64,000 nt of DNA. Origin: Emticicia sp031378345. Its GTDB lineage: Bacteria > Bacteroidota > Bacteroidia > Cytophagales > Spirosomataceae. The notes beneath the pieces are model-generated. The model ran no database searches. It was not told the DNA's origin and saw nothing but the letters and a program-made list of their open reading frames with translations. Positions within the stretch are counted from its first letter, which is position 1. Each line of letters begins with the position of its first letter. This document shows, in pieces, positions 53,062 through 62,024 of this stretch. The stretch is from positions 1 through 64,000 of the forward strand of contig JANNDY010000125.1 of the NCBI GenBank assembly GCA_031378345.1, read 5' to 3'. A program made the translations under genes and the position numbers.

Positions 53062-54273
53062 ATGTCTGAAAAACGAAGTGCTGCCACAATATTTGTTTTA
53101 ATAACAGTTATCATAGATTCGATTGGTTTTGGAATAATTATTCCTGTAATGCCCTCATTAATTTCAGAATTGGCACATACCGATACGAGTGGTGCAGCTC
53201 GTTATGGAGGTTTTTTGTTTGCCGCTTACGCACTTATGCAATTTGTATTTTCGCCTGTTGTGGGTGGTTTGAGCGACCAATTTGGTCGAAGACCTGTACT
53301 TTTGGCTTCACTTTTTGGCTTTGGAATAGACTATCTTTTCTTGGTTTTTGCCCCAACAATTACTTGGTTATTTGTTGGTCGCCTCATTGCAGGTGTCATG
53401 GGGGCGAGTTTCACAACAGCCGCCGCTTACATGGCAGATGTAAGTACGCCCGAAAAACGAGCTCAAAATTTCGGAATGATTGGTGCGGCTTTTGGCTTAG
53501 GTTTTATTATCGGACCAATTATTGGCGGAATTGCCAGCGATTATGGGACAAGAGTGCCTTTTATGGTTTCTGGAATATTGACTTTGTGCAATTTTACTTA
53601 TGGCTATTTTGTACTTCCTGAATCTCTTAAAAAAGAAAATCGCAGGAAATTTGACTGGAAAAGGGCAAATCCTGTTGGTTCTTTATTGAATTTACGCCGT
53701 TTTCCGATGTTGATTGGCTTGGTTGCCGCATTGTTTTTGGTCTATATTTCGAGTTTTTCTACGCAAGGCACTTGGACATATTTTACAAAAGAAAGATTCA
53801 ATTGGTCTAACAAAGAAATTGGTTGGTCGCTTACTTTCGTAGGTTTGATGATTGCCTTAGTGCAAGGTGGACTCACCCGAATTTTGATTCCGAAATTAGG
53901 CACTAAAAATTCAATTTATATCGGTTTTGCCTTTTCAATTTTTGGTGCATTGGCATATTCTTTTGCCAATCAAAGTTGGATGATGTATGCCATCATGGTG
54001 CCTTTTTCGTTAGGCGGTTTGGCGGGTCCAGCTATGCAAGGCATCATTTCGGGGCAAGTACCAGCCAATGAACAGGGTGAGCTACAAGGCTCGCTTACAA
54101 GTCTAAATAGCGTTGCCTCTATCATCGGACCTGTGCTTATGACAAGTCTTTTTTATAAATTTACTGCAAAAGATGCCCCTATCTATTTTCCAGGAGCTCC
54201 ATTTTTTGCATCGGTAATTTTGACTACTTTGAGTTTATTATTGATAATCAGGGTTTTGAATAAAAAGAAGTAA
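53062..54273 (+). CDS. MFS transporter, TetA-like drug exporter
   Basis: A 403-residue carrier with twelve predicted helices. Motif A between TM2 and TM3 is GGLSDQFGRRPVLL, and the start carries DSIGFGIIIPVMP (motif D1 of the drug:H+ antiporter 12-TMS family). Motif C, GAAFGLGFIIGPIIGG, lies in TM5 and is specific to exporters. The family includes tetracycline exporters, but substrate cannot be inferred. It converges with the RND gene, 10 bp apart, with no clear terminator between. Confidence 0.88.
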   Translation: MSEKRSAATIFVLITVIIDSIGFGIIIPVMPSLISELAHTDTSGAARYGGFLFAAYALMQFVFSPVVGGLSDQFGRRPVLLASLFGFGIDYLFLVFAPTITWLFVGRLIAGVMGASFTTAAAYMADVSTPEKRAQNFGMIGAAFGLGFIIGPIIGGIASDYGTRVPFMVSGILTLCNFTYGYFVLPESLKKENRRKFDWKRANPVGSLLNLRRFPMLIGLVAALFLVYISSFSTQGTWTYFTKERFNWSNKEIGWSLTFVGLMIALVQGGLTRILIPKLGTKNSIYIGFAFSIFGALAYSFANQSWMMYAIMVPFSLGGLAGPAMQGIISGQVPANEQGELQGSLTSLNSVASIIGPVLMTSLFYKFTAKDAPIYFPGAPFFASVILTTLSLLLIIRVLNKKK

Positions 54274-54283
54274 ATTTAAAAAA

Positions 54284-57200
54284 TCACACACTCGGCGGCA
54301 ATAATTTATACATCACAGGCGTAACGATTCTGGTGAGAATTAATGATGAAATCAAGCCACCGACAATTACCAAAGCCAAAGGAGAATAAAGTGGCGAATG
54401 TTCCATAATCAATGGAATCATGCCACCGATTGCCGTCATGGTTGTCAGTACGATTGGAATAAATCTTGTTTCGCCGGCCTCTTCGATGGCTTCATTGATG
54501 CTCAAACCCTGCTCTTTTCGTAGGAAATTAGTGTAATCTACGAGTAAAATAGAGTTTTTTACTTCAATTCCTGCCAAAGCTATGATTCCGATGATGGCTG
54601 TAAACGAAAGTGAGTTTCCTGTAAAAAGCAAAATCAAAATCGCACCAATCATACCCAACGGAATAACCGAAAGTACAATAAACATACTTTTGAAGGTCTT
54701 GAATTCGAGAATTAAGATAGCTACAATTCCGAAAATTGTGATAATGATAATTGTGCCGAGTCCACCAAAAGTTTCGGCAGAACGCTCTACTTCACCTGCC
54801 ATTTTAAATTCATATCCTTTCGGCAATTTGATTTTATTCATTTTTTCTACTGCCTCTTTCGTTACATTTGGCGTAAGAAATCCACTTTGAATAAATGCCG
54901 AAACTGTCGAATAACGGTCTTTGTCATAATGGTTAATTCTGTTTGGCGAAGTTTCAAAACCAACGGTTGCTAATTGGCTCAAAGGCACTAAATTTCCCAT
55001 TGGATTTGCCACAAATATTTTTGAGAAAACATCCATATTGGGGCGGTCGCTGCGAGGCAAACTCACATTAAGGTTCATTTCTTCGCCTTCTTTTTCTTTG
55101 TAAATACCCATATTTACGCCCGCAATTCCCATTCTGATTGTGCGGTCAATATCAACCGTCGGAATGCCCAACATTCCTGCCTTATCTTTGTTGATATTTA
55201 CTCGTAAATCTACATTTTGTGCCGAAAGTGCATTGTTTACATAGATTGTGCCTTTGGTATCTTTAAATGCTTGCTCAACTTTTGCCGAAATAACTCGCAA
55301 TGAATCAAGGTTTTCACCCATAATTCTGACCGCTAAAGGTGCTTCAAATGGAGCTCCCTGCTCAAACTGAATCACCCGAATTTTTGCACCGGGATACGTA
55401 TTAAATTTTTCACGAAGTTCATCTATAAATTTCTCTCTTTCTGGCACTTCAATTTTATCTTGCAATTGCACAAAAAGCTGCGAATAATTTGCCAAAGTTC
55501 CGCCAATCGGCAAAGTATTATAATAAATTCTGGGGTTCGATTTTCCTACATTGGTTGCATAGTTTTTTACGATTTTATGCTTCGAAAGTTCATTTTCGAC
55601 AAAACGTGCAACGTTGTTGGTTTCGCTCAAATTTGTTCCCAAAGGGGTTTCTATATTTATCAAAAATTGTGGTTTTTCGGAGCGTGGGAATACACTTACG
55701 CCAACTACTGGAATCAAAGCCAAACTTCCTGCAAAAATCAAAATTGCTATGAAAAGTGCTGTTTTTGGGTAATTTAATGCCACATGAAGTACTTTTCGGT
55801 ACGAACCTTCGATCCCTTTTTTCATCAAACGAAGCACCAAATTTTCTCTATGTTCTGTACGTGGCATTAGTTGACTTGCCAAAAATGGTACGATTGTGAG
55901 CGACACAAAAAGCGAGGCAATGATGGTCATAATGACGGCCATTGGCAAACTTCTGATAAAATCTCCTGCCGATTCTGGAAGAAAACAAAGCGGCAAAAAA
56001 GCAAAAATCAAAGTAGCTGTGCAGCCCAAAACAGCCAAACTTATTTGTTTGGTTGCTTCGATGGCAGCTTCTCGGCGGGACATTCCTGTTCGCAAGAATC
56101 GGGCGATGTTTTCAACAACTACAATTGAGTCATCAACCAAAAGTCCGAGTGCAATTACTAAGCCAACCACGCTCAACTGATTGATGCCAAAACCTGCCAA
56201 ATCGAGCATTGTTAGCCCCATTGCCAAAGACAATGGAATGGAAATCATAACAATAATAGCAGGGCGAAACCCCAACGGAATGAGCGTGATAAGCACCAAT
56301 AAAATGGCAATACCAAAATCTCGAGCCAAGCCAAACAGGCGAGTAGAAACGCTTTTTACTTGGTCGAAACTTTGTTCAAATTTGATATTTTTTGGCAAAT
56401 TCTTAGCAAAATCATCAATTATTGGACGAATTTGCTCGCCTGTATTGAAAATATTGCTACCGTCTTTCATGGTGGCTGTTACGAAAACTGCCCGTTTTCC
56501 ATTTAATCTTGCTAAATAATTTTCTTCTTCGTAATCAAATTTTACATCGGCAATATCTCGTAAATACGTAACGGTTGTGCCTGAAGAACTCACAATTGTA
56601 TTCTTGATTTCGTCCAAATTTTCGTAGCTACCAGAGGTTTTTACACTAAATTTTCGACTACCGATTTCGATATTTCCTGCGGGAACATTGGCATTTTCAG
56701 ATTGAATCGCACCCAAAACTCGGTTCAACGGAATTCGGAATTGTGCCATTTTATCCAAATTGACTGAAATCGTAACCTGTTGCTTTGGAAAAGCCCAAAT
56801 TTCAGACGTTTTTATTGATTTTACTTTTAATAATTTGTCTTTCAGATTATCGGCTTCTTTCTCCAAATCTTTATAAGGTGTAGTTTCCGACATCAAGGCA
56901 CATTGAATAATATTGACACCTTCGGGCGTAAAACGAAGTACATCCATGCTATAAATATCGGTAGGAAGTTTGCTCCGAATGGCATTAAGTTCTCGCACTA
57001 CCTCATTGTATTTGTCTTCGGGATTGATGGCGTGTACGAACTCCAAACGGATTTGAGCAACACCTTCATCGGCAGTAGAAACGACTTTTTTAATATCGCT
57101 GATTTCGGACATTTTATCTTCAATCGGATTGACGATGAGTTTCTCCATATCGGCAGGCGATGTTCCTGGATAAACCACAACGATACTATTAAAAGTTGCC

Positions 57201-57322
57201 TTCAAAGCTGGGTCTTCAGCTTTGGGCATATTCATTAATGAATTAAAACCGATGGCCATAATCATCACAAAAATGATAATGGTAAATTGGTAGTTTTTTA
57301 CTGAAAATTCGACTAATTTCAT
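54284..57322 (-). CDS. RND-family efflux pump permease (HAE1/AcrB type)
   Basis: A 1012-residue inner-membrane pump, starting MKLVEFSVKNYQFTIII. It has the N-terminal helix, a large periplasmic porter domain, and TM4 with GLLVDDSIVVVENIAR, where the DD pair carries protons. A second set of helices follows after about 520. An earlier in-frame start would add a poorly conserved 34-residue extension and overlap the divergent antitoxin gene, so the ATG at 57320-57322 is chosen. Its membrane-fusion partner (57998) and TolC (60553) are upstream in the same direction, but an opposite-strand toxin-antitoxin pair now lies between, so it may need its own promoter. Confidence 0.93.
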   Translation of the reverse strand: MKLVEFSVKNYQFTIIIFVMIMAIGFNSLMNMPKAEDPALKATFNSIVVVYPGTSPADMEKLIVNPIEDKMSEISDIKKVVSTADEGVAQIRLEFVHAINPEDKYNEVVRELNAIRSKLPTDIYSMDVLRFTPEGVNIIQCALMSETTPYKDLEKEADNLKDKLLKVKSIKTSEIWAFPKQQVTISVNLDKMAQFRIPLNRVLGAIQSENANVPAGNIEIGSRKFSVKTSGSYENLDEIKNTIVSSSGTTVTYLRDIADVKFDYEEENYLARLNGKRAVFVTATMKDGSNIFNTGEQIRPIIDDFAKNLPKNIKFEQSFDQVKSVSTRLFGLARDFGIAILLVLITLIPLGFRPAIIVMISIPLSLAMGLTMLDLAGFGINQLSVVGLVIALGLLVDDSIVVVENIARFLRTGMSRREAAIEATKQISLAVLGCTATLIFAFLPLCFLPESAGDFIRSLPMAVIMTIIASLFVSLTIVPFLASQLMPRTEHRENLVLRLMKKGIEGSYRKVLHVALNYPKTALFIAILIFAGSLALIPVVGVSVFPRSEKPQFLINIETPLGTNLSETNNVARFVENELSKHKIVKNYATNVGKSNPRIYYNTLPIGGTLANYSQLFVQLQDKIEVPEREKFIDELREKFNTYPGAKIRVIQFEQGAPFEAPLAVRIMGENLDSLRVISAKVEQAFKDTKGTIYVNNALSAQNVDLRVNINKDKAGMLGIPTVDIDRTIRMGIAGVNMGIYKEKEGEEMNLNVSLPRSDRPNMDVFSKIFVANPMGNLVPLSQLATVGFETSPNRINHYDKDRYSTVSAFIQSGFLTPNVTKEAVEKMNKIKLPKGYEFKMAGEVERSAETFGGLGTIIIITIFGIVAILILEFKTFKSMFIVLSVIPLGMIGAILILLFTGNSLSFTAIIGIIALAGIEVKNSILLVDYTNFLRKEQGLSINEAIEEAGETRFIPIVLTTMTAIGGMIPLIMEHSPLYSPLALVIVGGLISSLILTRIVTPVMYKLLPPSV

Positions 57323-57368
57323 GTTTTTTATAGAAATATTTTTTACCTTTCGACTTAATTTTTGTAAA

Positions 57369-57608
57369 ATGGAAGCATTAGAAATAACAAAAACCAATAA
57401 ATCTGTAATAATTAAACTTGACAAATCAAGTTTTAGTAATCAATATATTTCAAACTTGCTCACTCAAATTCGTACTGAATATTTGATTCATAAAGCTGAT
57501 TTTGGTGAATCAATTGAGGAAATCGGCGATGAAATAAAACAGGGTTGGTGGAGCAAAAACAGAGAAAAAATCATGGAAAAAGTTGAAAATTTTCAACAAA
57601 ATGACTAA
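57369..57608 (+). CDS. Putative antitoxin of a PIN-type toxin-antitoxin pair
   Basis: A 79-residue protein from ATG 57369, starting MEALEITKTNKSVIIKLDKS. An early beta part (VIIKLDKSSFSNQYISNLL) and an acidic helical C-terminus (ESIEEIGDEIKQGWWSKNREKI) are typical of antitoxins of VapB-like pairs. It overlaps the PIN gene by 8 bp (57601-57608). No known antitoxin family is firmly recognised; assignment rests on size, position and overlap. Divergent from the RND gene with 46 bp between start codons, so the promoter region is shared. Confidence 0.7.
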   Translation: MEALEITKTNKSVIIKLDKSSFSNQYISNLLTQIRTEYLIHKADFGESIEEIGDEIKQGWWSKNREKIMEKVENFQQND

Positions 57609-58008
57609 AATCGTTATTGATACCAACATTATTTTTTCAATTCTACGAACTGGCAGTACCCATAAAATAAAAGTGTTATTTGATTCATTTTATGAAATTT
57701 ATGCACCACAATTTATTATGGTTGAATTGTTTCATCACAAAGAAAGAATAATCAGCAATGCCAAGATTTCAGAATCTGATGTTTATGAATTATTAGACAA
57801 TGTGTTGCAACGGATACGTTTTATAAATAATGATTTTATCTCCAATCAAAGCTATTTTAGAGCCTTCAATTATTGTAAAAACGTTGATGAAAAAGACATT
57901 CCGTTTGTTGCACTTGCAATAGAACTTCAATGTGAACTTTGGACAAATGATGATAAATTAAAATTAGGCTTAGAAGCAAAGGGTTTCAATGCTTTTTTTA
58001 ATGCTTAA
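57601..58008 (+). CDS. PIN-domain ribonuclease toxin (VapC-like)
   Basis: A 135-residue PIN nuclease starting MTKIVIDTNIIFSIL. Acidic residues of the active site are D7 (DTN), E in MVELFHHKERI, D in DEKDIPFVALAI, and D in LWTNDDKLKLG. The typical role is site-specific RNA cleavage, held in check by the upstream antitoxin. It is on the strand opposite to the efflux genes, and its last 11 bp overlap the 3' end of the membrane-fusion gene, which shows a very tight insertion. Confidence 0.88.
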   Translation: MTKIVIDTNIIFSILRTGSTHKIKVLFDSFYEIYAPQFIMVELFHHKERIISNAKISESDVYELLDNVLQRIRFINNDFISNQSYFRAFNYCKNVDEKDIPFVALAIELQCELWTNDDKLKLGLEAKGFNAFFNA

Positions 58009-59041
58009 TCACCTTCACCTTCGCTTTGTCACTCAAAAAAACCGCCCCTTTTGTAACAATTTTTGTGCCTTCGCTCAAGCCTGAAATGATAACTACGTTA
58101 TTGCCAAAAATGCTTCCAATATTTACAGAAGTCTTGCTAACTGTCTTACCATCAGGTGATAACGTATATACAAATGCTGTGTTTTTATCTGCTTCTACGA
58201 GCGATTCGATAGGAACAGCGAGCATGGACTCGCCTTCTCCAGTCGTGATTTCGGCTTTGGCTACGAAGCCTGAAATGAGCTTTTTGTCATTTGGTTGAAT
58301 CTGTAATTCTGCCTCAAAAGTGCCTGTTGCTGGATTTACAGTTTGGGCAATTTGCGTAATTTTTGCTTGAAAAACCTCATTCGGATAAGCATCTAATTGG
58401 ACATTGGCAACATCACCAATTTTTATTTTTACAACATCACGGTCTGCCAAACCGACATTGACAATGTAGGCACTTTCGCCTGTGCCGAGAATAAATGCAG
58501 GTGAAAAAGGGGTAATGAGTTCGCCTTGTTCTGAGATTTTCCTGAGAATTCTACCATTTGTTGGAGCATAAATTCTTGACAATTTTTGGTTGAATTCGGC
58601 AACTTGTACGCTTTCTTTGGCTACATCAAAGCCAGTGGTTGCGTCTTGAACATTGGTGAGGGTTGCGGCTTCGTCGGCATAGAGTTTTTTGGCTCTTTCC
58701 AAATCCCTTTTTGATTTTTCTAAGCCTAATTTTGCTTGACGAACTTGTGCATCAATTTCTGATAAGTCGAGTTCGGCAAGTAATTGTCCTTCACGTACAG
58801 ACTGCCCTTCTTGGACATAAATTCGGCGAATCATGCCGCCTGTTTTGAAAGCCAATTTCATTTCAGATTTTGAAGAAAGCACGCCACTGGCAATGATTGG
58901 TTCGCTCAAAGATTTACGACTAACAGCTTGTACTTCTACTGCCAGAATTTCTTCGGCTTCCACTTTTTTAGTTTCTTGTTTTTTGCCACAACTTGCTATT
59001 AATAAGACAGTTATGACTATTAAAGAGATATGATTTTTCAT
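57998..59041 (-). CDS. RND efflux membrane-fusion lipoprotein (HlyD/AcrA family)
   Basis: A 347-residue periplasmic adaptor. The lipobox LIASC places the lipidated Cys at 18. Beta-barrel and lipoyl segments (GGMIRRIYVQEGQSVREGQLLAELD near 70-94; APTNGRILRKISEQGELI) flank an alpha-hairpin (about 97-150), then come the beta-barrel and membrane-proximal domains. It links the RND pump to TolC. It follows the oxidoreductase gene by 12 bp in the operon. Its final codons overlap the PIN toxin gene from the other strand. Confidence 0.92.
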   Translation of the reverse strand: MKNHISLIVITVLLIASCGKKQETKKVEAEEILAVEVQAVSRKSLSEPIIASGVLSSKSEMKLAFKTGGMIRRIYVQEGQSVREGQLLAELDLSEIDAQVRQAKLGLEKSKRDLERAKKLYADEAATLTNVQDATTGFDVAKESVQVAEFNQKLSRIYAPTNGRILRKISEQGELITPFSPAFILGTGESAYIVNVGLADRDVVKIKIGDVANVQLDAYPNEVFQAKITQIAQTVNPATGTFEAELQIQPNDKKLISGFVAKAEITTGEGESMLAVPIESLVEADKNTAFVYTLSPDGKTVSKTSVNIGSIFGNNVVIISGLSEGTKIVTKGAVFLSDKAKVKVIKH

Positions 59042-59053
59042 AGATACAATCTT

Positions 59054-59632
59054 TTACTTTTGTTCAAAACCTAATTTTTCTAATTTCTTTAACCAATCTT
59101 CTCGATAGCTGTCTTTTGATAATCTAATCGGTCCAATTGTCGTTGTTCGGACAGGTTTTATGCCTACAAAATGAAAGGTTAATTGTTTCATTGCATGATA
59201 ACTCGGACGACCGTAATACAGCCAATAATACCAAGCTGGTTGGTCGAGTGTGCTGATGATATGTCCCGAACGACCTTTCAATAGTTTTTTCCACCACAAT
59301 GAGTTCTCTATTTTCTCGTAGGCAATTCCTGGCAAGAAAATTCTATCGAAAAAGCCTTTTAAAAGTGCAGGAACTGAACCCCACCAAACTGGGTAAAACA
59401 GCACCAAATGCTCTGCCCATTTGATTTTTTCGACGGAATCAAGCAAATCTTGCTCTAATTCGGTACGTTTTCGGTAGCCAAATTGTAAGTTAGGATTAAA
59501 CTGTAAATCTCGAACGATGATTTCTTTTATTTCTGCTCCTGATGCAATCGCTCCTTTTTTATAGGCTTCGTACAAAGCAAAGTTGAAACTTTCTGTGTCT
59601 GGATGTCCTTGAATAAGTACTATTTTTTTCAT
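59054..59632 (-). CDS. NAD(P)H-dependent oxidoreductase, flavodoxin-like fold
   Basis: A 192-residue protein of the NQO1/MdaB/KefF superfamily. IQGHPDTESFNFAL at the N-terminus is the FMN/FAD phosphate loop. HLVLFYPVWWGSVPALLKGFFDRIFLPGIAYE in the middle is the conserved family block, and STLDQPAWYYW lies after it. It probably reduces quinones or electrophiles with NAD(P)H. Its start overlaps the stop of the upstream DUF3995 gene by 4 bp. Its place between an adaptor gene and TolC suggests a detoxification role coupled with export. Confidence 0.88.
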   Translation of the reverse strand: MKKIVLIQGHPDTESFNFALYEAYKKGAIASGAEIKEIIVRDLQFNPNLQFGYRKRTELEQDLLDSVEKIKWAEHLVLFYPVWWGSVPALLKGFFDRIFLPGIAYEKIENSLWWKKLLKGRSGHIISTLDQPAWYYWLYYGRPSYHAMKQLTFHFVGIKPVRTTTIGPIRLSKDSYREDWLKKLEKLGFEQK

Positions 59633-60048
59633 AAATAAAAGGCTGTTATAAAGGCATTTATACTAAGAATCAAGCATAAGGGTGAGTAATATTTCGTGTC
59701 TAAATTGGCAAATTTTGTGTTTTTTATTTTCTTGGAAAAACCTACATACCGAAAATCTCCAATGGCACGAAGTAGGAATATTCCTGCAATGATTTTCAAG
59801 CCATAAGCATTAATCCAAGCTGGAATTGGTAGATTTAGAGTTTGTACTTTTTCAAGATGTAACAATGCCATTGCCAAAATTCCAAAAGCGACCACAAGCG
59901 TTGCAAAAACACTTGGACTTAATGCTTTTTTGCCATCTTGACTTGTTGGTAAAGCTGCATCACCTCCCCAACGCCCGCCAAAAGCCCAAAAGAAATGTAT
60001 GCCCGAAATAGCGAGCAAAATGAGTGTGTTTGTTAGTGGGAATATCAT
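59629..60048 (-). CDS. DUF3995 membrane protein
   Basis: A 139-residue protein with four hydrophobic segments (about 5-22, 47-66, 82-98, 119-137). It carries the family marks HFFWAFGGRWGGDAALPT near the start and GDFRYVGFSKK at about 97-107. The family is of unknown function. It overlaps the oxidoreductase gene by 4 bp and is separated from TolC by the inverted-repeat GxxExxY unit. Confidence 0.8.
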   Translation of the reverse strand: MIFPLTNTLILLAISGIHFFWAFGGRWGGDAALPTSQDGKKALSPSVFATLVVAFGILAMALLHLEKVQTLNLPIPAWINAYGLKIIAGIFLLRAIGDFRYVGFSKKIKNTKFANLDTKYYSPLCLILSINAFITAFYL

Positions 60049-60059
60049 AATCGTTCTAT

Positions 60060-60551
60060 TTTTTTACCACAGAGAGAACAGAGGTTTTCCGCAGAGAGAA
60101 CAGAGAGTTTTATTCTTTGAAATAATATTTATTGTAAACTCTTTTTATGCCGTCAGTTAGTTTTGAAACATTAAAATTGATTAACAAACCTGTTTGGCGA
60201 TTGGCAATTTTTAAATAAGTTAAGGTTTGAGCTAAATGAACATCATTAAGAAATTCAACTGCTTTTAATTCTACAATAATTTGATTTTCCACAAATAAAT
60301 CAACTCGATAAACACATTCCAATTTCACTTTTTGATAAACTAATGGCATAGCTTTTTCCTTTTCTACATTTAAGCCTGCCTCCGTCAATTCATAATAAAG
60401 ACATTCTTTATAAGCACTTTCCAAAAGGCCAGGACCAAGATTTCGATGAACTTGAATAGCCTTTCCAATAACAGCCTCAGTAATTTGATTTATCTCCATT
60501 TTTTTTCTCAGTTTTCTCTGTGGTATATCTCTGTTCTCTCTGTGGTAAAAA
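60060..60551. mobile_element. Putative mobile unit: GxxExxY gene bounded by 22-bp-period inverted repeats
   Basis: Left end: a T-run with CCACAGAGAGAACAGAG at 60067-60083 and a near copy (CCGCAG...) at 60089-60105, 22 bp apart. Right end: the reverse complement of the first at 60529-60545, and a variant of it at 60507-60523, again 22 bp apart. The outer 20-odd bases of both ends are identical. The gene at 60110-60499 fills the space completely. Lack of a transposase means mobility is only inferred. Confidence 0.6.
60110..60499 (-). CDS. GxxExxY protein
   Basis: A 129-residue protein of the GxxExxY family, named for the motif seen here at G24-L-L-E27-S-A-Y30. The later CVYRVDLFVENQIIVELKA resembles the D-x(n)-E-x-K core of the PD-(D/E)XK nuclease fold, so nuclease activity is possible but unproven. 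It begins right after one repeat end (start 60497-60499) and stops 4 bp after the other, so the unit is compact. It lies between tolC and the DUF3995 gene, interrupting the efflux operon. Confidence 0.9.
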   Translation of the reverse strand: MEINQITEAVIGKAIQVHRNLGPGLLESAYKECLYYELTEAGLNVEKEKAMPLVYQKVKLECVYRVDLFVENQIIVELKAVEFLNDVHLAQTLTYLKIANRQTGLLINFNVSKLTDGIKRVYNKYYFKE

Positions 60552-60552
60552 A

Positions 60553-61905
60553 TTATTGCGAAACAGCCCCAACCTTATCCAAAGCCGCCTGTTTCACCAA
60601 AATATCATATTTGGCAACAGATTCTTGCAAACGTGCCGTAATGATTTCATTCGATGCTCGTAAATATTCAATCATAATTGCTTGCCCATTTCGGTAGCGA
60701 CTATCTACTATTTTGAAATATTTCTCAGCTTTTGAAGTACCATCTTTTGCAGTTATTAATGATTTTTTTGCCGCTTCCAACTCAAAATATGCTTGTGAAA
60801 CCTGCAATTGAATCTGTTTTTGTACTTCTTCGAGCTTGGTATCAAGAATGTTTTTCTGAATTTTTGCTTGTTGAATCTTCGATTTTTTCTCGTAGCCATG
60901 ATACAAATCCCAATTCAAACCAAGTTGGATAACCGTATATGCTTGATTTTTGAAAGTATAACCAAAACCCTGAAAACCAGCATTTCCGCCTACAAAAACC
61001 TGTGGACGCATGGCATTCATTTCTTGTAATTTGATAGCTGTTTGTGAAGCTTTGATGTTGGTTCGTAGCTGACTTAGCTCTTGTCTGTGAGCCAAAGCAT
61101 CTTCTTTTATTTGAGCTAAACCTATAGTTGGAGTTACATATTTCACCAAATTTGTATCAGCTACGATTTCGGTAGAAAAATCACGGTTCATCAAATAATT
61201 CAAGAAAACTTGCACCGATTGGCGATTTTTGTCCAAAACCGATACTTGTTGGTCGAGTTTGCTTACTTCATATTCGGCAGAATAAACGACATCTTTTGTT
61301 GCTACATTATTACCAACTAATTTTTCATTGAATTTTACAAAATCGGTAAGCAATTTTCTCGAAGAATTAAATATTTTTTGAGCTTCAAGTGTCTGTAAAT
61401 ATTGTAGGTATGCAGTCGTAATACTGTAACGGATTTCGTTTTCTAAAACTCGTTTTTTTGCTTCTTGTGCCGAAAGTAAATCTCTCTGTATCAATAAGTT
61501 ATATCGAATATCCGTATTGAAAATCGGGTACTGAAAACTCAGTTTTGTATCATGAAAATTATTTGGAGCAAGCTGTTGATTGACGTTTTCGACTTGTGGA
61601 AAATTACTTGTTTTTGTCAATTGATTGAGTGTAGAATAAACAGGATTCAGCAAATCGCCAATCGGAAACTCTAATTTTCGACCACCCGCTGCCAACGAAT
61701 AATTAGGGTTAAATGTAACCTTCGGCATAAAATTAGCTTTCGCTTGCGTGATATTTTCCGCCGATTTCAAGATTTCGAGACGTTCTTGTTTTAAGCCCAA
61801 ATTTTGTTTCAAGCCTTCCTGAATGTAAGATTCAAGAATTGACGACGTTTGTGAAAAAGCCCATAAAGGAGCAAAAAGTGAAAGTAAAGTTATAATCTTT
61901 TTCAT
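60553..61905 (-). CDS. TolC-family outer-membrane efflux protein
   Basis: A 450-residue protein with a signal peptide (cleavage near WAFSQ). The two-fold repeated helical layout of outer-membrane factors is visible: SAENITQAKANFMPKVTFNPNYSL and NEIRYSITTAYLQYLQTLEAQ in the first half, TNIKASQTAIKLQEMNAMRPQVFVGG and YFKIVDSRYRNGQAIMIEYL in the second. It forms the exit duct for the RND pump encoded downstream. A TetR operator-like site is 58 bp upstream of the start. Confidence 0.92.
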   Translation of the reverse strand: MKKIITLLSLFAPLWAFSQTSSILESYIQEGLKQNLGLKQERLEILKSAENITQAKANFMPKVTFNPNYSLAAGGRKLEFPIGDLLNPVYSTLNQLTKTSNFPQVENVNQQLAPNNFHDTKLSFQYPIFNTDIRYNLLIQRDLLSAQEAKKRVLENEIRYSITTAYLQYLQTLEAQKIFNSSRKLLTDFVKFNEKLVGNNVATKDVVYSAEYEVSKLDQQVSVLDKNRQSVQVFLNYLMNRDFSTEIVADTNLVKYVTPTIGLAQIKEDALAHRQELSQLRTNIKASQTAIKLQEMNAMRPQVFVGGNAGFQGFGYTFKNQAYTVIQLGLNWDLYHGYEKKSKIQQAKIQKNILDTKLEEVQKQIQLQVSQAYFELEAAKKSLITAKDGTSKAEKYFKIVDSRYRNGQAIMIEYLRASNEIITARLQESVAKYDILVKQAALDKVGAVSQ

Positions 61906-61963
61906 AAATTGTATAAATTCTTTGGCAAACTTCCAACACCACCAATAACCAACTAATATTTTC

Positions 61964-61976
61964 TGAACACTGTTAA
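61964..61976. promoter_or_regulatory. Putative TetR operator upstream of tolC
   Basis: TGAACACTGTTAA differs from the palindrome TGAACACTGTTCA (63494-63506) at only one position, and lies between the thioesterase terminator and the tolC start. The shared site points to control by the TetR protein encoded at 62833. Confidence 0.6.
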
Positions 61977-61986
61977 GTTGTATCCG

Positions 61987-62020
61987 AAAAAAAAGGTCAA
62001 ACCTTTTGTACAGACCCTTT
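61987..62020 (-). terminator. Terminator after the thioesterase gene
   Basis: On the minus strand AAAGGGTC (62020-62013) pairs imperfectly with GACCTTTTTTTT (61998-61987), ending in eight T. It divides the tetR-DUF4260-thioesterase unit from tolC. Confidence 0.7.
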
Positions 62021-62024
62021 AATA

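Noticed and set aside
53062..54273. Naming the MFS gene as a tetracycline resistance gene
   Set aside because: Only general motifs of drug:H+ antiporters are visible; nothing in the sequence identifies tetracycline as substrate.
57323..57424. Longer N-terminus for the RND pump
   Set aside because: The extra 34 residues lack similarity to RND pumps, and the frame would run across the antitoxin start; MKLVEFSVKNYQF is the usual beginning.
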